The position numbers and the translations under genes are program-made. From an uncultured bacterium (GTDB lineage Bacteria; Cyanobacteriota; Vampirovibrionia; Gastranaerophilales; Gastranaerophilaceae), in contig USFB01000013.1 of assembly GCA_900553895.1 (NCBI GenBank), positions 1-41,267 of the forward strand: a DNA stretch of 41,267 nt, given 5' to 3'. Shown here piece by piece: positions 1 to 6,519 of the stretch. Position 1 is the stretch's first letter. The number at the start of each line of letters is the position of its first letter. The notes under the pieces were generated by a model. It saw only the letters and a list, made by a program, of their open reading frames with translations, searched no databases and was not told the origin of the DNA.

Positions 1-19
1 AATAACTTCATAGCCTAAG

Positions 20-111
20 TGCTACGCACGTAGACATTTGGTCGGTTGACATAAGTAAAACTACAAGATAAATGTAACTTCCAAGTCAACCTCAAATGCA
101 GGAACTACAAG
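20..111. repeat. Dispersed repeat, copy A
   Basis: This ~92-base segment recurs at 335-429. Both copies share the CGTAGAC...TTTGGTCGGTTGAC block, an internal inverted pair (GGTTGAC...GTCAACC), and an ACTACAAG end. The internal inverted pair suggests a small non-autonomous palindromic element. No coding potential was seen. Confidence 0.7.
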
Positions 112-123
112 CTTAGCGCATCT

Positions 124-192
124 CCTCGCCCCTTGAGGGAGAGGGTAGAAAATCAAGTTGAGCTTCGCGAAACTTAGATTTTCGGGTGAGGG
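124..192. repeat. Palindromic intergenic repeat (CTCGCCCC/GGGTGAGGGG family)
   Basis: The segment starts CTCGCCCCTTGAGGGAGAGG and ends GGGTGAGGGG. The core pairs GAAAATC with GATTTTC and AAGTT with AACTT around a GCTTCGCGA centre, so it can form a long hairpin. Related copies lie at 4776-4794 (short), 11176-11258 and 11417-11457. Confidence 0.65.
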
Positions 193-243
193 GTTACCTT
201 TACCAGTTCAAAAAAAACATAAACACTCTCTTATATAATCTTA

Positions 244-310
244 CATCTTACAAAAAGTTTGGTGGGACAATATAAGCCAATTATATTTACCCCCATCTTA
301 CACAAAGTTT
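244..310. repeat. 17-bp direct repeat pair
   Basis: CATCTTACAAAAAGTTT at 244-260 recurs as CATCTTACACAAAGTTT at 294-310, with 16 of 17 bases identical and 33 bases between. The second copy abuts a terminator hairpin. The role is unknown; it may be a local duplication. Confidence 0.5.
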
Positions 311-311
311 C

Positions 312-334
312 AGCCCCATTTGGGGCTTTTTTTT
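312..334 (+). terminator. Rho-independent terminator
   Basis: AGCCCCA and TGGGGCT form a 7-bp GC-rich stem with a tiny loop, followed by eight T residues. It reads on the plus strand, so it must end a transcript that enters from the left of the window. No plus-strand gene lies between base 1 and this site. Confidence 0.85.
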
Positions 335-429
335 GTGCTACACACGTAGACCTTTGGTCGGTTGACAATTGTTAAATTACTAAATGTAAATAAAACTCCA
401 AGTCAACCTCAATCGTCAAAACTACAAGT
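335..429. repeat. Dispersed repeat, copy B
   Basis: Second copy of the element at 20-111, in the same orientation, starting GTGCTACACACGTAGAC and ending AAAACTACAAG. The internal GGTTGAC/GTCAACC pair is conserved while the middle has drifted. A further GGTTGAGG follows at 431. Confidence 0.7.
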
Positions 430-491
430 AGGTTGAGGTTTTACCCCAACAAAAACTTAACAACAATCAGCCTATGCATTTACATTTATAG

Positions 492-497
492 TATAAT
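492..497 (+). promoter_or_regulatory. Candidate -10 box for the small hydrophobic peptide RNA
   Basis: TATAAT at 492-497 would start a transcript near 504, about 95 bases upstream of the small ORF at 600. The -35 region is poor. This start would include the 5' hairpin GGAACT (526-531)/AGTTCC (540-545). Confidence 0.4.
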
Positions 498-599
498 AAC
501 TCTATTGAACATTAAAAAGTTAATGGGAACTACCGTTAAAGTTCCTACCTCTAGCACAACAGTAATTGGTGGAATTAAGCTAGAAAGGAGGATGCGACT

Positions 600-674
600 A
601 TGAGCGCTAAATTACTAATAAAAATAGCAGCGATTGCAGCGCTACTATTTTTAAGTTCTTTAAGTGCATTATAG
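600..674 (+). CDS. Small hydrophobic peptide, possible type I toxin or leader peptide
   Basis: This 24-residue ORF starts MSAKLLIKIAAIAALLF and is almost wholly hydrophobic after two lysines, so it would span a membrane once. A strong ribosome binding site (AGGAGG, 586-591) sits 8 bases before the ATG, which argues that it is translated. The transcript is unusually structured. CTAGC (552-556) can pair with GCTAG (579-583) beside the ribosome binding site. The 5' hairpin loop ACCGTT (532-537) matches AACGGT (677-682). GGGAAC (525-530) matches GTTCCC (715-720). A 10-bp terminator-like hairpin follows the stop. Known type I toxins (Hok, Ldr, TxpA/Fst types) share this design, but no sequence homology was established. 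An attenuator leader peptide is the alternative. Confidence 0.55.
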   Translation: MSAKLLIKIAAIAALLFLSSLSAL

Positions 675-685
675 AGAACGGTGGA

Positions 686-714
686 CTGAGTACAATCTAG
701 AACCTTGTACTCAG
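686..714 (+). terminator. Perfect 10-bp hairpin after the small peptide
   Basis: CTGAGTACAA (686-695) and TTGTACTCAG (705-714) pair perfectly around a 9-base loop. Only a weak T-rich tract (CTTTTATT) follows, so it may be a 3'-end stability element as much as a terminator. Confidence 0.6.
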
Positions 715-786
715 GTTCCCTATACTTTTATTATTTACGATAACACACATTTTGTCAATCGCATTTCTCAAAAACTCAAAACAATT

Positions 787-1446
787 TTACAAACAAATCT
801 TCTTTTCGCCATCAACTCCTTTCGCATATTTTACCAATAATCTATACGCGGTTTCAGACTGTTTTTTATAAGCAGAAAAATTCTCATCACTTTCTGACGC
901 GATAGAATTCAGCATTGCTCTTGAAATAACTGCATTTTTCAATAATTCTTCTAAATGCGTTGGCACAAAAACAACATCATCATCTTCTTTAAGCGTGAAA
1001 ATTTCTTCGCCATCTTTGTTTTCTCCGATACACAATGTAATATAATCAATCGTCACAATTGACTGTTCATTTGGTGTTGGATAAAGATAAATTTTATCAT
1101 TATTTAAATAAAAACCTTCCGGTACACCTGATTTTTCATCCAAATTTTCAGGAGTTTCAATTCGTTTTAAGAATTTTGTTCCAAGTTTAACACAATAATC
1201 ACCATCCGGGTTTTTCTTAATCATACCGCTAGGCAAATCATAAGCATTGATTCGCGGAATAGTAAACAAAATATGCGTTCTATTACGAAAACTAAATTCA
1301 TAAGAATAAAGAATTTCCTGTAATGCTTTATTCAAAGCTAATACTAGAGATTTTTCGAATTCATCACCTGAAGCCGCATCGTTGTCATACATTGACCATT
1401 CTTGCGTTGCAGCCGTATTATATAAATCTAATAAAGTTAATGTCAT
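787..1446 (-). CDS. Phage head-tail adaptor (SU10 adaptor-like)
   Basis: This 219-residue protein has the look of podovirus-type adaptors that sit under the portal and receive the tail. It has an N-terminal helical part, a central segment with IYLYPTPNEQSIVTIDY (the YPTP...DY pattern common in this family), and a helical C-terminus with repeated acidic and aromatic residues. The start has a good GGAG site. It is the last gene of the minus-strand cluster and ends close to repeat DNA. No further tail gene follows within the remaining ~780 bases. The family call rests on pattern recognition alone; a generic connector protein is the alternative. Confidence 0.6.
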   Translation of the reverse strand: MTLTLLDLYNTAATQEWSMYDNDAASGDEFEKSLVLALNKALQEILYSYEFSFRNRTHILFTIPRINAYDLPSGMIKKNPDGDYCVKLGTKFLKRIETPENLDEKSGVPEGFYLNNDKIYLYPTPNEQSIVTIDYITLCIGENKDGEEIFTLKEDDDVVFVPTHLEELLKNAVISRAMLNSIASESDENFSAYKKQSETAYRLLVKYAKGVDGEKKICL

Positions 1447-1486
1447 ATTTACTCCTTACATGATATTCAGACACTACCTGAATTAC

Positions 1487-1511
1487 TTTCCATTTTCAAT
1501 TTTCCATTCAT
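1487..1511. repeat. TTTTCAATTTTCCATT-type intergenic repeat
   Basis: Short low-complexity block (TTTCCATTTTCAATTTTCCA) between two phage genes. The same motif recurs at 2253-2400, 3061-3091, 4052-4112, 7287-7317 and, more divergently, at 10690-10832. Confidence 0.5.
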
Positions 1512-1534
1512 TTTTGTATTATAAATTTGCGATA

Positions 1535-2020
1535 TCACCCGCAAATTTCTGAAACATCATATCCTGCAAACTTCTTCATGTATGTTTCTACTGATGTTCC
1601 AAACGCGTCGCACGCATTATTTTTTCCATCAGATTTCAAATAATTAATTACGCACCCTGCACCCTTCAAATGTGCACCTGCCAATAATCCTGATTTTGTT
1701 ATTGTATAACCGTTTATCACTTTTCCTATATATTTATCTGCGCCAACGGCCTTTAAATATCCCCATTGACGCTTTTTAAAAATTATTTGCGCGTTTTCTT
1801 GCGCTTGTGGATTATTAAGAAAATCCGTTATTGAGAAAACTCCGTCTTTTCCTGTAAAAATTCCACTCCAATCATTGTTAAAACTCCCTTTTTTGATATA
1901 GTAACCTGCGTCAATCATCGCCATTTCGCCCATTTGGTACTTGCCTGCGTAACCATATTTGTTAAAAGCTTTATAATTTCCGCCTGATTCCATTTTTGCT
2001 AATGCGTCTAAAAACTTCAT
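1535..2020 (-). CDS. Phage lysozyme/lytic transglycosylase-like protein
   Basis: This 161-residue protein begins MKFLDALAKMESGGNY. The E-S-G-G-N pattern, followed by GYAGKYQMGEMAMIDAGYY, resembles the active-site region of lysozyme-fold peptidoglycan hydrolases, with the Glu at residue 11 as the likely general acid. Later segments (SGLLAGAHLKG and FGTSVETYMKKF) fit virion-associated lysozyme-like proteins. There is no signal peptide or membrane segment, so it probably rides in the virion or needs another route across the membrane. An AAAGGAG site precedes the ATG. It lies between the 64-residue ORF and the adaptor, a usual place for such an enzyme in short-tailed phages. Confidence 0.65.
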   Translation of the reverse strand: MKFLDALAKMESGGNYKAFNKYGYAGKYQMGEMAMIDAGYYIKKGSFNNDWSGIFTGKDGVFSITDFLNNPQAQENAQIIFKKRQWGYLKAVGADKYIGKVINGYTITKSGLLAGAHLKGAGCVINYLKSDGKNNACDAFGTSVETYMKKFAGYDVSEICG

Positions 2021-2023
2021 ACA

Positions 2024-2218
2024 CTACTCCTTTTCAACTACTTTTGAAAAAATAGAGTTTTCATCCTCCTTAATTTTCGGCTTAATTTTATCTTTTACCT
2101 TGCGTCCATTTTTTTCTATGATTTGATAATCACTCGGACTTTTTTCTTTAAGAGCCATTGCATCATCTTTAGGTAAAACAAAAACATTTCCTGTCGGCAA
2201 ATATTTTATTTTGTACAT
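2024..2218 (-). CDS. Small basic phage protein, unknown
   Basis: A 64-residue Lys/Glu-rich protein beginning MYKIKYLPTGNVFVLPKDDA, with no membrane segment and no recognised fold. It has an AAAGAAAGG ribosome binding site like the other genes of the cluster. It ends 3 bases before the lysozyme-like gene starts, so the two are almost certainly co-translated. The charged C-terminus (KPKIKEDEN) could bind a partner protein. Function unknown. Confidence 0.6.
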   Translation of the reverse strand: MYKIKYLPTGNVFVLPKDDAMALKEKSPSDYQIIEKNGRKVKDKIKPKIKEDENSIFSKVVEKE

Positions 2219-2252
2219 GATATCCTTTCTTTTTTAAGTTAATGGGGATGCA

Positions 2253-2400
2253 AATGGAAAATGGAAAATTGAAAGTGGAAAATTATTTTAAACTTGTTCA
2301 AGATTAAACTAGTTTTATAATATATAGTAACAAAAAACGAACTCATCCACTTATTGACTTTTTTTAACAATTTTCCATTTTCCACTTTCAATTTTCCATT
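2253..2400. repeat. MITE-like inverted repeat with TTTTCCATT arms
   Basis: Two 32-base arms (2253-2284 and 2369-2400) are imperfect inverted copies built from GGAAAATT/AATTTTCC blocks, enclosing ~84 bases of AT-rich DNA. This fills most of the 210-base gap between the decoration-like gene and the 64-residue gene. It looks like a small palindromic element, not a terminator. Confidence 0.55.
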
Positions 2401-2428
2401 AAGAAAAGGGGGCTGCGCCCCCTTTCTA

Positions 2429-2815
2429 TTAAACAGTTCTTACCCCTGCCCATTTAGCGATTGCAAAAATTGTACCGGCAAAACCTTGAGCGAAATCTAA
2501 ATCAATAGACCCATCAGCTTTTTCAAATCTTGACAAATCCTGAACTTGAATTGCCGAAATACCATTTGGTAATTCAATTACAATATCACCTAACATTGAG
2601 TTTGGATAAGCATCTCCGGCTTTTACTGTTAACAAAGACGAAGCACTTGAAGTTGAGTCAATTACAATAAAAAGTGAATTATTTTTGTTAGAAAATGCAT
2701 CCGCAATTGTAATTCCATTTGCTTGCACAACAGTAGTTTTTGTAATTCCGATATTTGCCACTGATTCTGTGTGGTCTAAAGTCGGATATTGAACATTAAT
2801 TATATCTCTTGTCAT
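2429..2815 (-). CDS. Probable phage head decoration protein
   Basis: A 128-residue protein immediately downstream of the major capsid gene. It is rich in beta-prone, small and hydrophobic residues (for example LFIVIDSTSSASSLLTVKAG), ends in WAGVRTV, and has no catalytic motif. Small proteins in this position of head clusters are commonly capsid decoration or head-fibre proteins. That position and the composition are the only evidence. The AAAGAAAGG ribosome binding site matches its neighbours. The gap to the capsid gene is filled by two repeat elements. Confidence 0.5.
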   Translation of the reverse strand: MTRDIINVQYPTLDHTESVANIGITKTTVVQANGITIADAFSNKNNSLFIVIDSTSSASSLLTVKAGDAYPNSMLGDIVIELPNGISAIQVQDLSRFEKADGSIDLDFAQGFAGTIFAIAKWAGVRTV

Positions 2816-2830
2816 AAAAATCCTTTCTTT

Positions 2831-2891
2831 TTGATGTCTTTAAGTCACTGAGTCGTTAAGACATTAAGTTCATATTAAATTTTTCAATTAT
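2831..2891. repeat. Dispersed repeat shared with 31794-31894
   Basis: TTTAAGTCACTGAGTCGTTAAGACATTAAGTTC here matches, in reverse complement, the element at 31794-31894 with few changes. It is a short dispersed element present in both the phage cluster and host DNA. Confidence 0.65.
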
Positions 2892-2923
2892 ATTGAAATG
2901 ATAGCGAGTCAGTAAAGCTTTTA

Positions 2924-3013
2924 TGGATTGCTTCGTCACTCTCGTTCCTCGCAATGACTGTGCGTAATACTCTTAAATGAGCTGTCATTGCGAGAGAACC
3001 TCGTGGTAATCCA
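2924..3013. repeat. MITE-like palindrome (TGGATTGCTTCG...AATCCA)
   Basis: The outer ends TGGATT/AATCCA and inner arms CTCGCAATGAC (2948-2958)/GTCATTGCGAG (2984-2994, perfect 11 bp) make a ~90-base inverted repeat. The type resembles widespread 'GCAATGAC/GTCATTGC' repeats in many bacteria. A spurious 68-codon ORF crosses it. Confidence 0.75.
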
Positions 3014-3108
3014 CAAATACAAAACAATTGAACAAAAAGAAAATTAAAAATATTATAAACAACTTTCAATTTTCCACTTTCCATTTTCAATTGAGTTTAA
3101 CGACCTTC

Positions 3109-3999
3109 TTACCCCAACGCTAATTCTGCCTTAACTTTTACTGTACCTAAATAATCTGCTCTTGGCGCACCAACACCATACAAGCCGTAACCTTTATAAC
3201 AAGTGTTAAAATTCTTTTCAGGTACATAAGAAGTTGTGTTCAAATCTGAAGAAATACCGCCGGCAAGTGTTTTGCCTTTTACACCAAATAACGGATAGAA
3301 AACGCCGTCTTCCGGTTGAGCAATGTTGTTTGAAACAAGAATTTCCCAACCGCAAAGAGAACCGATGTAACCCTTTTTCAATTCGTTTTTACCTGTTTCT
3401 GTGTACTTCAAATCTTCCATTTTACCCAAATAGAATTGATACTCAGGCGGAATAACACAAACCATTGAGCCATCAATCCAGTTAGTATGACCTTTACCGT
3501 CACCGCGTTGGAATTTTGCTTGCATGTATGCAAAAATATCTTTCGCAACTGCAGGTGTTAAGGTAATTGCTTCACCGCTGTTGTCTAAATAGTGACCGGC
3601 TCTTGTGTATAAGTTTGCATAAGCTGTATCTACGGCAGCCGCAAATTGCTTGATTGCATCGCTTGTATAATCTTTTGCTAATTCTACTTGCTCGTTTGCA
3701 CTAACAGATGCTTTTAGCATTTTTTCTTCCATTTCTGATAATTCAAAATGGAAAGCTTTACCTCTATCAATTTTAACTTTGCAAGTAGAAAGTGTTGCCA
3801 TTTCTGCGTTTGGCAAATCGCCACCATCATAATCGAATAGTGTTAAAAGTCCCGGCATTGTAACATCAACTTCATCGCCTTTGTTAATGTTATTTTTTAA
3901 TTCAGAATGAGCAAGTTTGCCGATTACAAGCTCATTGTAAAAATGTTTGTTGAACGCTTTTGTAAAAGCAGTTGCAATTAGTTGTTTTGAATCAGTCAT
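3109..3999 (-). CDS. Phage major capsid protein
   Basis: This 296-residue protein follows the scaffold gene and shows the layout of an HK97-fold coat protein. An N-terminal helix (TAFTKAFNKHFYNELVIGKL) is followed by an extended beta segment (DVTMPGLLTLFDYDGGDLP), a long spine-helix region with EEKMLKASVSANEQ, and a C-terminal beta-rich region ending in GAPRADYLGTVKVKAELALG. The middle segment MVCVIPPEYQFYL, followed by GKMEDL, is typical of coat proteins that build the P-domain strand. It forms the shell around packaged DNA. The start has a GAAAGGAAA site. A short-tailed-phage type coat is my best guess for the subfamily. Confidence 0.8.
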   Translation of the reverse strand: MTDSKQLIATAFTKAFNKHFYNELVIGKLAHSELKNNINKGDEVDVTMPGLLTLFDYDGGDLPNAEMATLSTCKVKIDRGKAFHFELSEMEEKMLKASVSANEQVELAKDYTSDAIKQFAAAVDTAYANLYTRAGHYLDNSGEAITLTPAVAKDIFAYMQAKFQRGDGKGHTNWIDGSMVCVIPPEYQFYLGKMEDLKYTETGKNELKKGYIGSLCGWEILVSNNIAQPEDGVFYPLFGVKGKTLAGGISSDLNTTSYVPEKNFNTCYKGYGLYGVGAPRADYLGTVKVKAELALG

Positions 4000-4051
4000 G
4001 ATTTTCCTTTCTTTTGTTCAGGAAGCAGATTTGACGCTGTTATTAATTAAA

Positions 4052-4112
4052 AATGAAAAATGGAAAATAATTAATAAAATTTCCAAAAATTTTCAATTTT
4101 CCATTGTCAATT
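4052..4112. repeat. TTTTCCATT-type inverted repeat
   Basis: GAAAAATGGAAAATAATT (from 4055) faces AATTTTCAATTTTCCATTG (to about 4105) across a short AT-rich loop. It belongs to the same family as 2253-2400 and lies between the capsid and scaffold genes. Confidence 0.45.
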
Positions 4113-4115
4113 TTT

Positions 4116-4142
4116 GGAAAGACTTTTTACAAAAGTCTTTCC
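4116..4142 (-). promoter_or_regulatory. Hairpin straddling the scaffold stop codon
   Basis: GGAAAGACTTT (4116-4126) and AAAGTCTTTCC (4132-4142) form a perfect 11-bp stem with a 5-base loop. The scaffold stop codon (4127-4129) lies in the loop. No T-run follows on the minus strand, so it is more likely an RNA stability or attenuation hairpin than a full terminator. It could help set the scaffold to capsid ratio. Confidence 0.45.
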
Positions 4143-4744
4143 AACAGCTCATCCACTTCCTTCTCTGTCATCTCATCCAGCCTTTTTTTAGGCGGAGTTA
4201 GTGAAGAAACCTCATTTTTAGAAAACTTCATTGTATCTATTGCAGAATTATTCTCTTTAGCTACAGCTTGAGATTTTTCTTTTGCAAAAATTCGAGAGGT
4301 CACATAATCTTCAATCAGCTTTACTAACCTATCGCTATCTAAGTTTTCGCCTAATGCTAAATATGCTTCCTTGTAGATTTCCCTAAAAGACGGATCTTGA
4401 AAGTATTGCGGCGAATTGTACTTCTGCGCGACTTGCTGTAAGCTTTCTTTCGCTTTTTCAATTGTTTGTTGATGTTCCCAAGCCTTGATTAAATCTTCTG
4501 ATAACGTGGCTTTTTGCCTTAATAGACCAAGTTCTTCAGATTGTGTGCCTTGAAATTTTTCAAGCTCTTTGTAAGCTTTTGTCAAATCTTCTACTGATTT
4601 GAATTTTCCTAAAATGAGCTCAGAAGGGGCTTGTAAATCAGTTTTCTCTTCAGAAACTTTTTCTGCTTGTCCTTCTTCTTTTTGAGAACAAGAGTTTTCG
4701 GAAACCGTTTCCGGCTCTTGCACATTTTCTAAAATTTCTTCCAT
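4127..4744 (-). CDS. Phage scaffolding protein
   Basis: A 205-residue, highly charged protein directly upstream of the major capsid gene. The N-terminal ~45 residues are acidic and disordered (rich in Glu, Gln and Ser). The middle has a GKFKSVEDLTKAYKELEKFQ segment typical of scaffolds of this kind. The rest is predicted helical or coiled coil and ends in MTEKEVDELLERLL. Scaffolds guide procapsid assembly and leave before or during DNA packaging. The start has a GAAAGGAAA site. There is no protease gene nearby, so it is probably not a protease fusion. Confidence 0.8.
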   Translation of the reverse strand: MEEILENVQEPETVSENSCSQKEEGQAEKVSEEKTDLQAPSELILGKFKSVEDLTKAYKELEKFQGTQSEELGLLRQKATLSEDLIKAWEHQQTIEKAKESLQQVAQKYNSPQYFQDPSFREIYKEAYLALGENLDSDRLVKLIEDYVTSRIFAKEKSQAVAKENNSAIDTMKFSKNEVSSLTPPKKRLDEMTEKEVDELLERLL

Positions 4745-4775
4745 AAATTTCCTTTCTTTTTTATAAAAATTTCTT

Positions 4776-4794
4776 CCCTCGCCCCTTGCGAGAG
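4776..4794. repeat. Short CTCGCCCC palindrome
   Basis: CCCTCGCCCCTTGCGAGAG contains CTCGC/GCGAG arms around CCCTT. It is a truncated relative of the palindromic family at 124-192 and 11417-11457. Confidence 0.5.
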
Positions 4795-4818
4795 TTGATA
4801 GGCATGAATTAGGTTAAA

Positions 4819-4905
4819 GTTAATGGTGCAATTTTTTTGTACCATTAACAGAATTTTGCTTTTAAATTATTGTCGTATACAACGAAAAAATTTGAGCACG
4901 ACTAA
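4819..4905. repeat. REP-containing direct repeat, left copy
   Basis: This copy holds a GTTAATGGT/ACCATTAAC hairpin (4819-4849), then TTGCTTTTAAATTATTGTCGT, then a decayed REP palindrome (4872-4902) with the GCACGAC end. The same order of blocks recurs at 7143-7228. The two copies bracket the membrane-protein/lipase/membrane-protein segment. Confidence 0.6.
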
Positions 4906-4925
4906 AACAAAAACCCACTAAAACA

Positions 4926-4934
4926 TGCTATAAT
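4926..4934 (+). promoter_or_regulatory. Extended -10 promoter, leaderless start
   Basis: TGCTATAAT (TGn plus TATAAT) ends 6 bases before the ATG at 4941. Transcription would begin at or next to the start codon. There is no ribosome binding site. The identical ATGCTATAAT block precedes the paralog at 6520. Confidence 0.7.
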
Positions 4935-4940
4935 ACGTTT

Positions 4941-5492
4941 ATGCCAAACAAGACCACCATAAACGACATCCCAAACCGTATCAGCGCAAACTTCCTTGCA
5001 CTGATTGGATTTGCTAATTTTGCAATTCTGTTGAGTTATATTGGTAAAGACTTTGACTACAATATTTTTGTAGAACTAATATTAATGTATGGATTTTGCA
5101 TTTATCTGTTTGGAGTAATTTCTATTGCAAGTATTCCAATGATATTTCCTTTATTTTTTTTATTGAGAACCAATAACAAAAAAACATCTAACATTCTTTT
5201 TTTTACAACTGTTGTACTTTTTATTGCTATTATTTGTATTTTGTATTATCTATTTATACCAAGTACAAATCTTCTTAATACAATTGATGTTTATAAGCAT
5301 CCTTACATTATTTGTTTATATTTGCTTTGCCTATTTGCATTTCATATAGTTGACAAAAAACAAAAAATTTCACTAAAAAATACCATCATATTAAGTAATA
5401 AATTTTATAAAAAATTCGTAAAAATCTTTTATTACTTTTTTTGGTCCTTATATATTCCTTTTTTTGTGGCACTTTTGTATTTTATGTTATAA
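4941..5492 (+). CDS. Small multi-pass membrane protein, paralog 1
   Basis: A 183-residue protein with about five hydrophobic segments and short polar loops, so it is an inner-membrane protein. Its N-terminus (IPNRISANFLALIGFANF) and C-terminal segment (NKFYKKFVKIFYYFF) match those of the protein at 6520-7110; the protein at 9888 shares a weaker N-terminal version. It lies opposite to the phage genes, has its own leaderless promoter, and its last 6 bases overlap the 3' end of the lipase gene. The family was not recognised. By position it could be a moron-type lysogenic gene, a superinfection-exclusion protein or an immunity protein for the lipase. All three are inference. Confidence 0.7.
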   Translation: MPNKTTINDIPNRISANFLALIGFANFAILLSYIGKDFDYNIFVELILMYGFCIYLFGVISIASIPMIFPLFFLLRTNNKKTSNILFFTTVVLFIAIICILYYLFIPSTNLLNTIDVYKHPYIICLYLLCLFAFHIVDKKQKISLKNTIILSNKFYKKFVKIFYYFFWSLYIPFFVALLYFML

Positions 5493-6455
5493 CTTAGAGT
5501 GCCTAAATTTCCTTAATTCAATTTGTCTTCTCAACTCCTCTTCTTCTATTTCCTGCTTAATTCTATTTCGCAATTTTTCCATTTTTTCAAAAGGCTCAGT
5601 AAGTTTATCTTTTACTTCTTGTGCTTTCTTATATTTTTCATCTGCAATATCTTTTATTTTCTCTGTCGTAATTTTTTCTCTTTCAGAAAGTTCTCCCATT
5701 CCTTCTGCATTATGTTTGCCAAAAAAATTATTTCCTATATTTGGCACAGAATAAGTTTCTCCGATATGGTTTTCACCATTCACCACAGTAACTGCATCTT
5801 GAGTATTAACATAATTAACAATATTATCTTCTTGTATTACAGCATTTTCATTGAACAAATCTCTGACACCATAAGCATTAAAACTTACAGCTAATTCACA
5901 ATTTAACGCCCCAACTATATCAGCTAAACTTCCTCCTAGAGAATGTCCTGTTAGTACAATCTTTTTATCAGGATATTCCATTTTTACTTTGTCGTATAAA
6001 TCAAGTGCATCTCTTGTTTGCGCTGGGATTCTGGAACGTGCCATTGCTAAATCGTCATCTAAATCAGTTCCACGTATTAGCCAATAGTTATTAGTCCCTC
6101 TAATTGCAATAATTACATCATCTTCTCCTACCAAAACATCCGCATAAAACCCTGTTTTAGCATTTCTTACGCTTTCTGCTAAAGAATACCCTTCAGGAAT
6201 TTCTGCATCTTTTCCATGGTAGACATAAATAGCGGCTTGCCTTAATATTTCATGATAATCAGTATCATTTTTTCTATCCACATAATGAACCTTATTAATT
6301 CGACATTTACAATTCGGATGAGGTTTTTGTGGAATGTCTTTTTTATTGACAAACATTTTATTATCCATAGAAGTACACTTTTTACAAGCGCCTTTATTTG
6401 CTTTCCAAACAAATCTATCATTTGTAATATAACCTTTTAAAATTTCATCAGTCAT
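5487..6455 (-). CDS. Minor-head Cys motif fused to class 3 lipase
   Basis: This 322-residue protein has three parts. Residues 14-52 (FVWKANKGACKKC...HPNCKCRI; C24, C27, H46, C49, C51) match the zinc-binding tail of SPP1 gp7/Mu F-type minor head proteins, but the usual N-terminal ~200 residues are absent. Residues 75-250 form an alpha/beta hydrolase of the lipase class 3 kind: AIRGTNN, the nucleophile elbow TGHSLGGSLA (S172), D220 in NTQDAVT and H248 in GKHNAEG form a plausible intact triad. Residues 255-322 are a charged coiled coil. A GGAG site precedes the ATG. It sits in the usual minor-head slot between portal and scaffold. It may be a virion-borne esterase or an effector toxin, and both readings are inferred. 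Confidence 0.75.
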   Translation of the reverse strand: MTDEILKGYITNDRFVWKANKGACKKCTSMDNKMFVNKKDIPQKPHPNCKCRINKVHYVDRKNDTDYHEILRQAAIYVYHGKDAEIPEGYSLAESVRNAKTGFYADVLVGEDDVIIAIRGTNNYWLIRGTDLDDDLAMARSRIPAQTRDALDLYDKVKMEYPDKKIVLTGHSLGGSLADIVGALNCELAVSFNAYGVRDLFNENAVIQEDNIVNYVNTQDAVTVVNGENHIGETYSVPNIGNNFFGKHNAEGMGELSEREKITTEKIKDIADEKYKKAQEVKDKLTEPFEKMEKLRNRIKQEIEEEELRRQIELRKFRHSKL

Positions 6456-6504
6456 CTTTACTCCATTTTTAATATATATACCTATATCTTTTGTTAATAA
6501 AATA

Positions 6505-6513
6505 TGCTATAAT
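6505..6513 (+). promoter_or_regulatory. Extended -10 promoter, leaderless start
   Basis: TGCTATAAT ends 6 bases before the ATG at 6520, the same geometry and sequence as at 4926-4934. No ribosome binding site is present. This promoter lies back to back with the lipase gene's start region. Confidence 0.7.
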
Positions 6514-6519
6514 CAGCTT

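Noticed and set aside
244..310. 17-bp direct repeat as a phage attachment site
   Set aside because: No matching copy was found near the right edge of the cluster (11842-12058), and both copies are on the same side, so it is more likely a local duplication.
2884..3090. 68-codon minus-strand ORF between capsid and decoration genes
   Set aside because: It reads straight through the TGGATTGC palindrome and a TTTTCCATT repeat, has no phage-type ribosome binding site and no protein-like pattern.
5464..5894. Plus-strand ORFs opposite the lipase gene
   Set aside because: They are antisense shadows, rich in Phe/Ser/Leu from the AT-rich lipase coding strand, and lack start signals.
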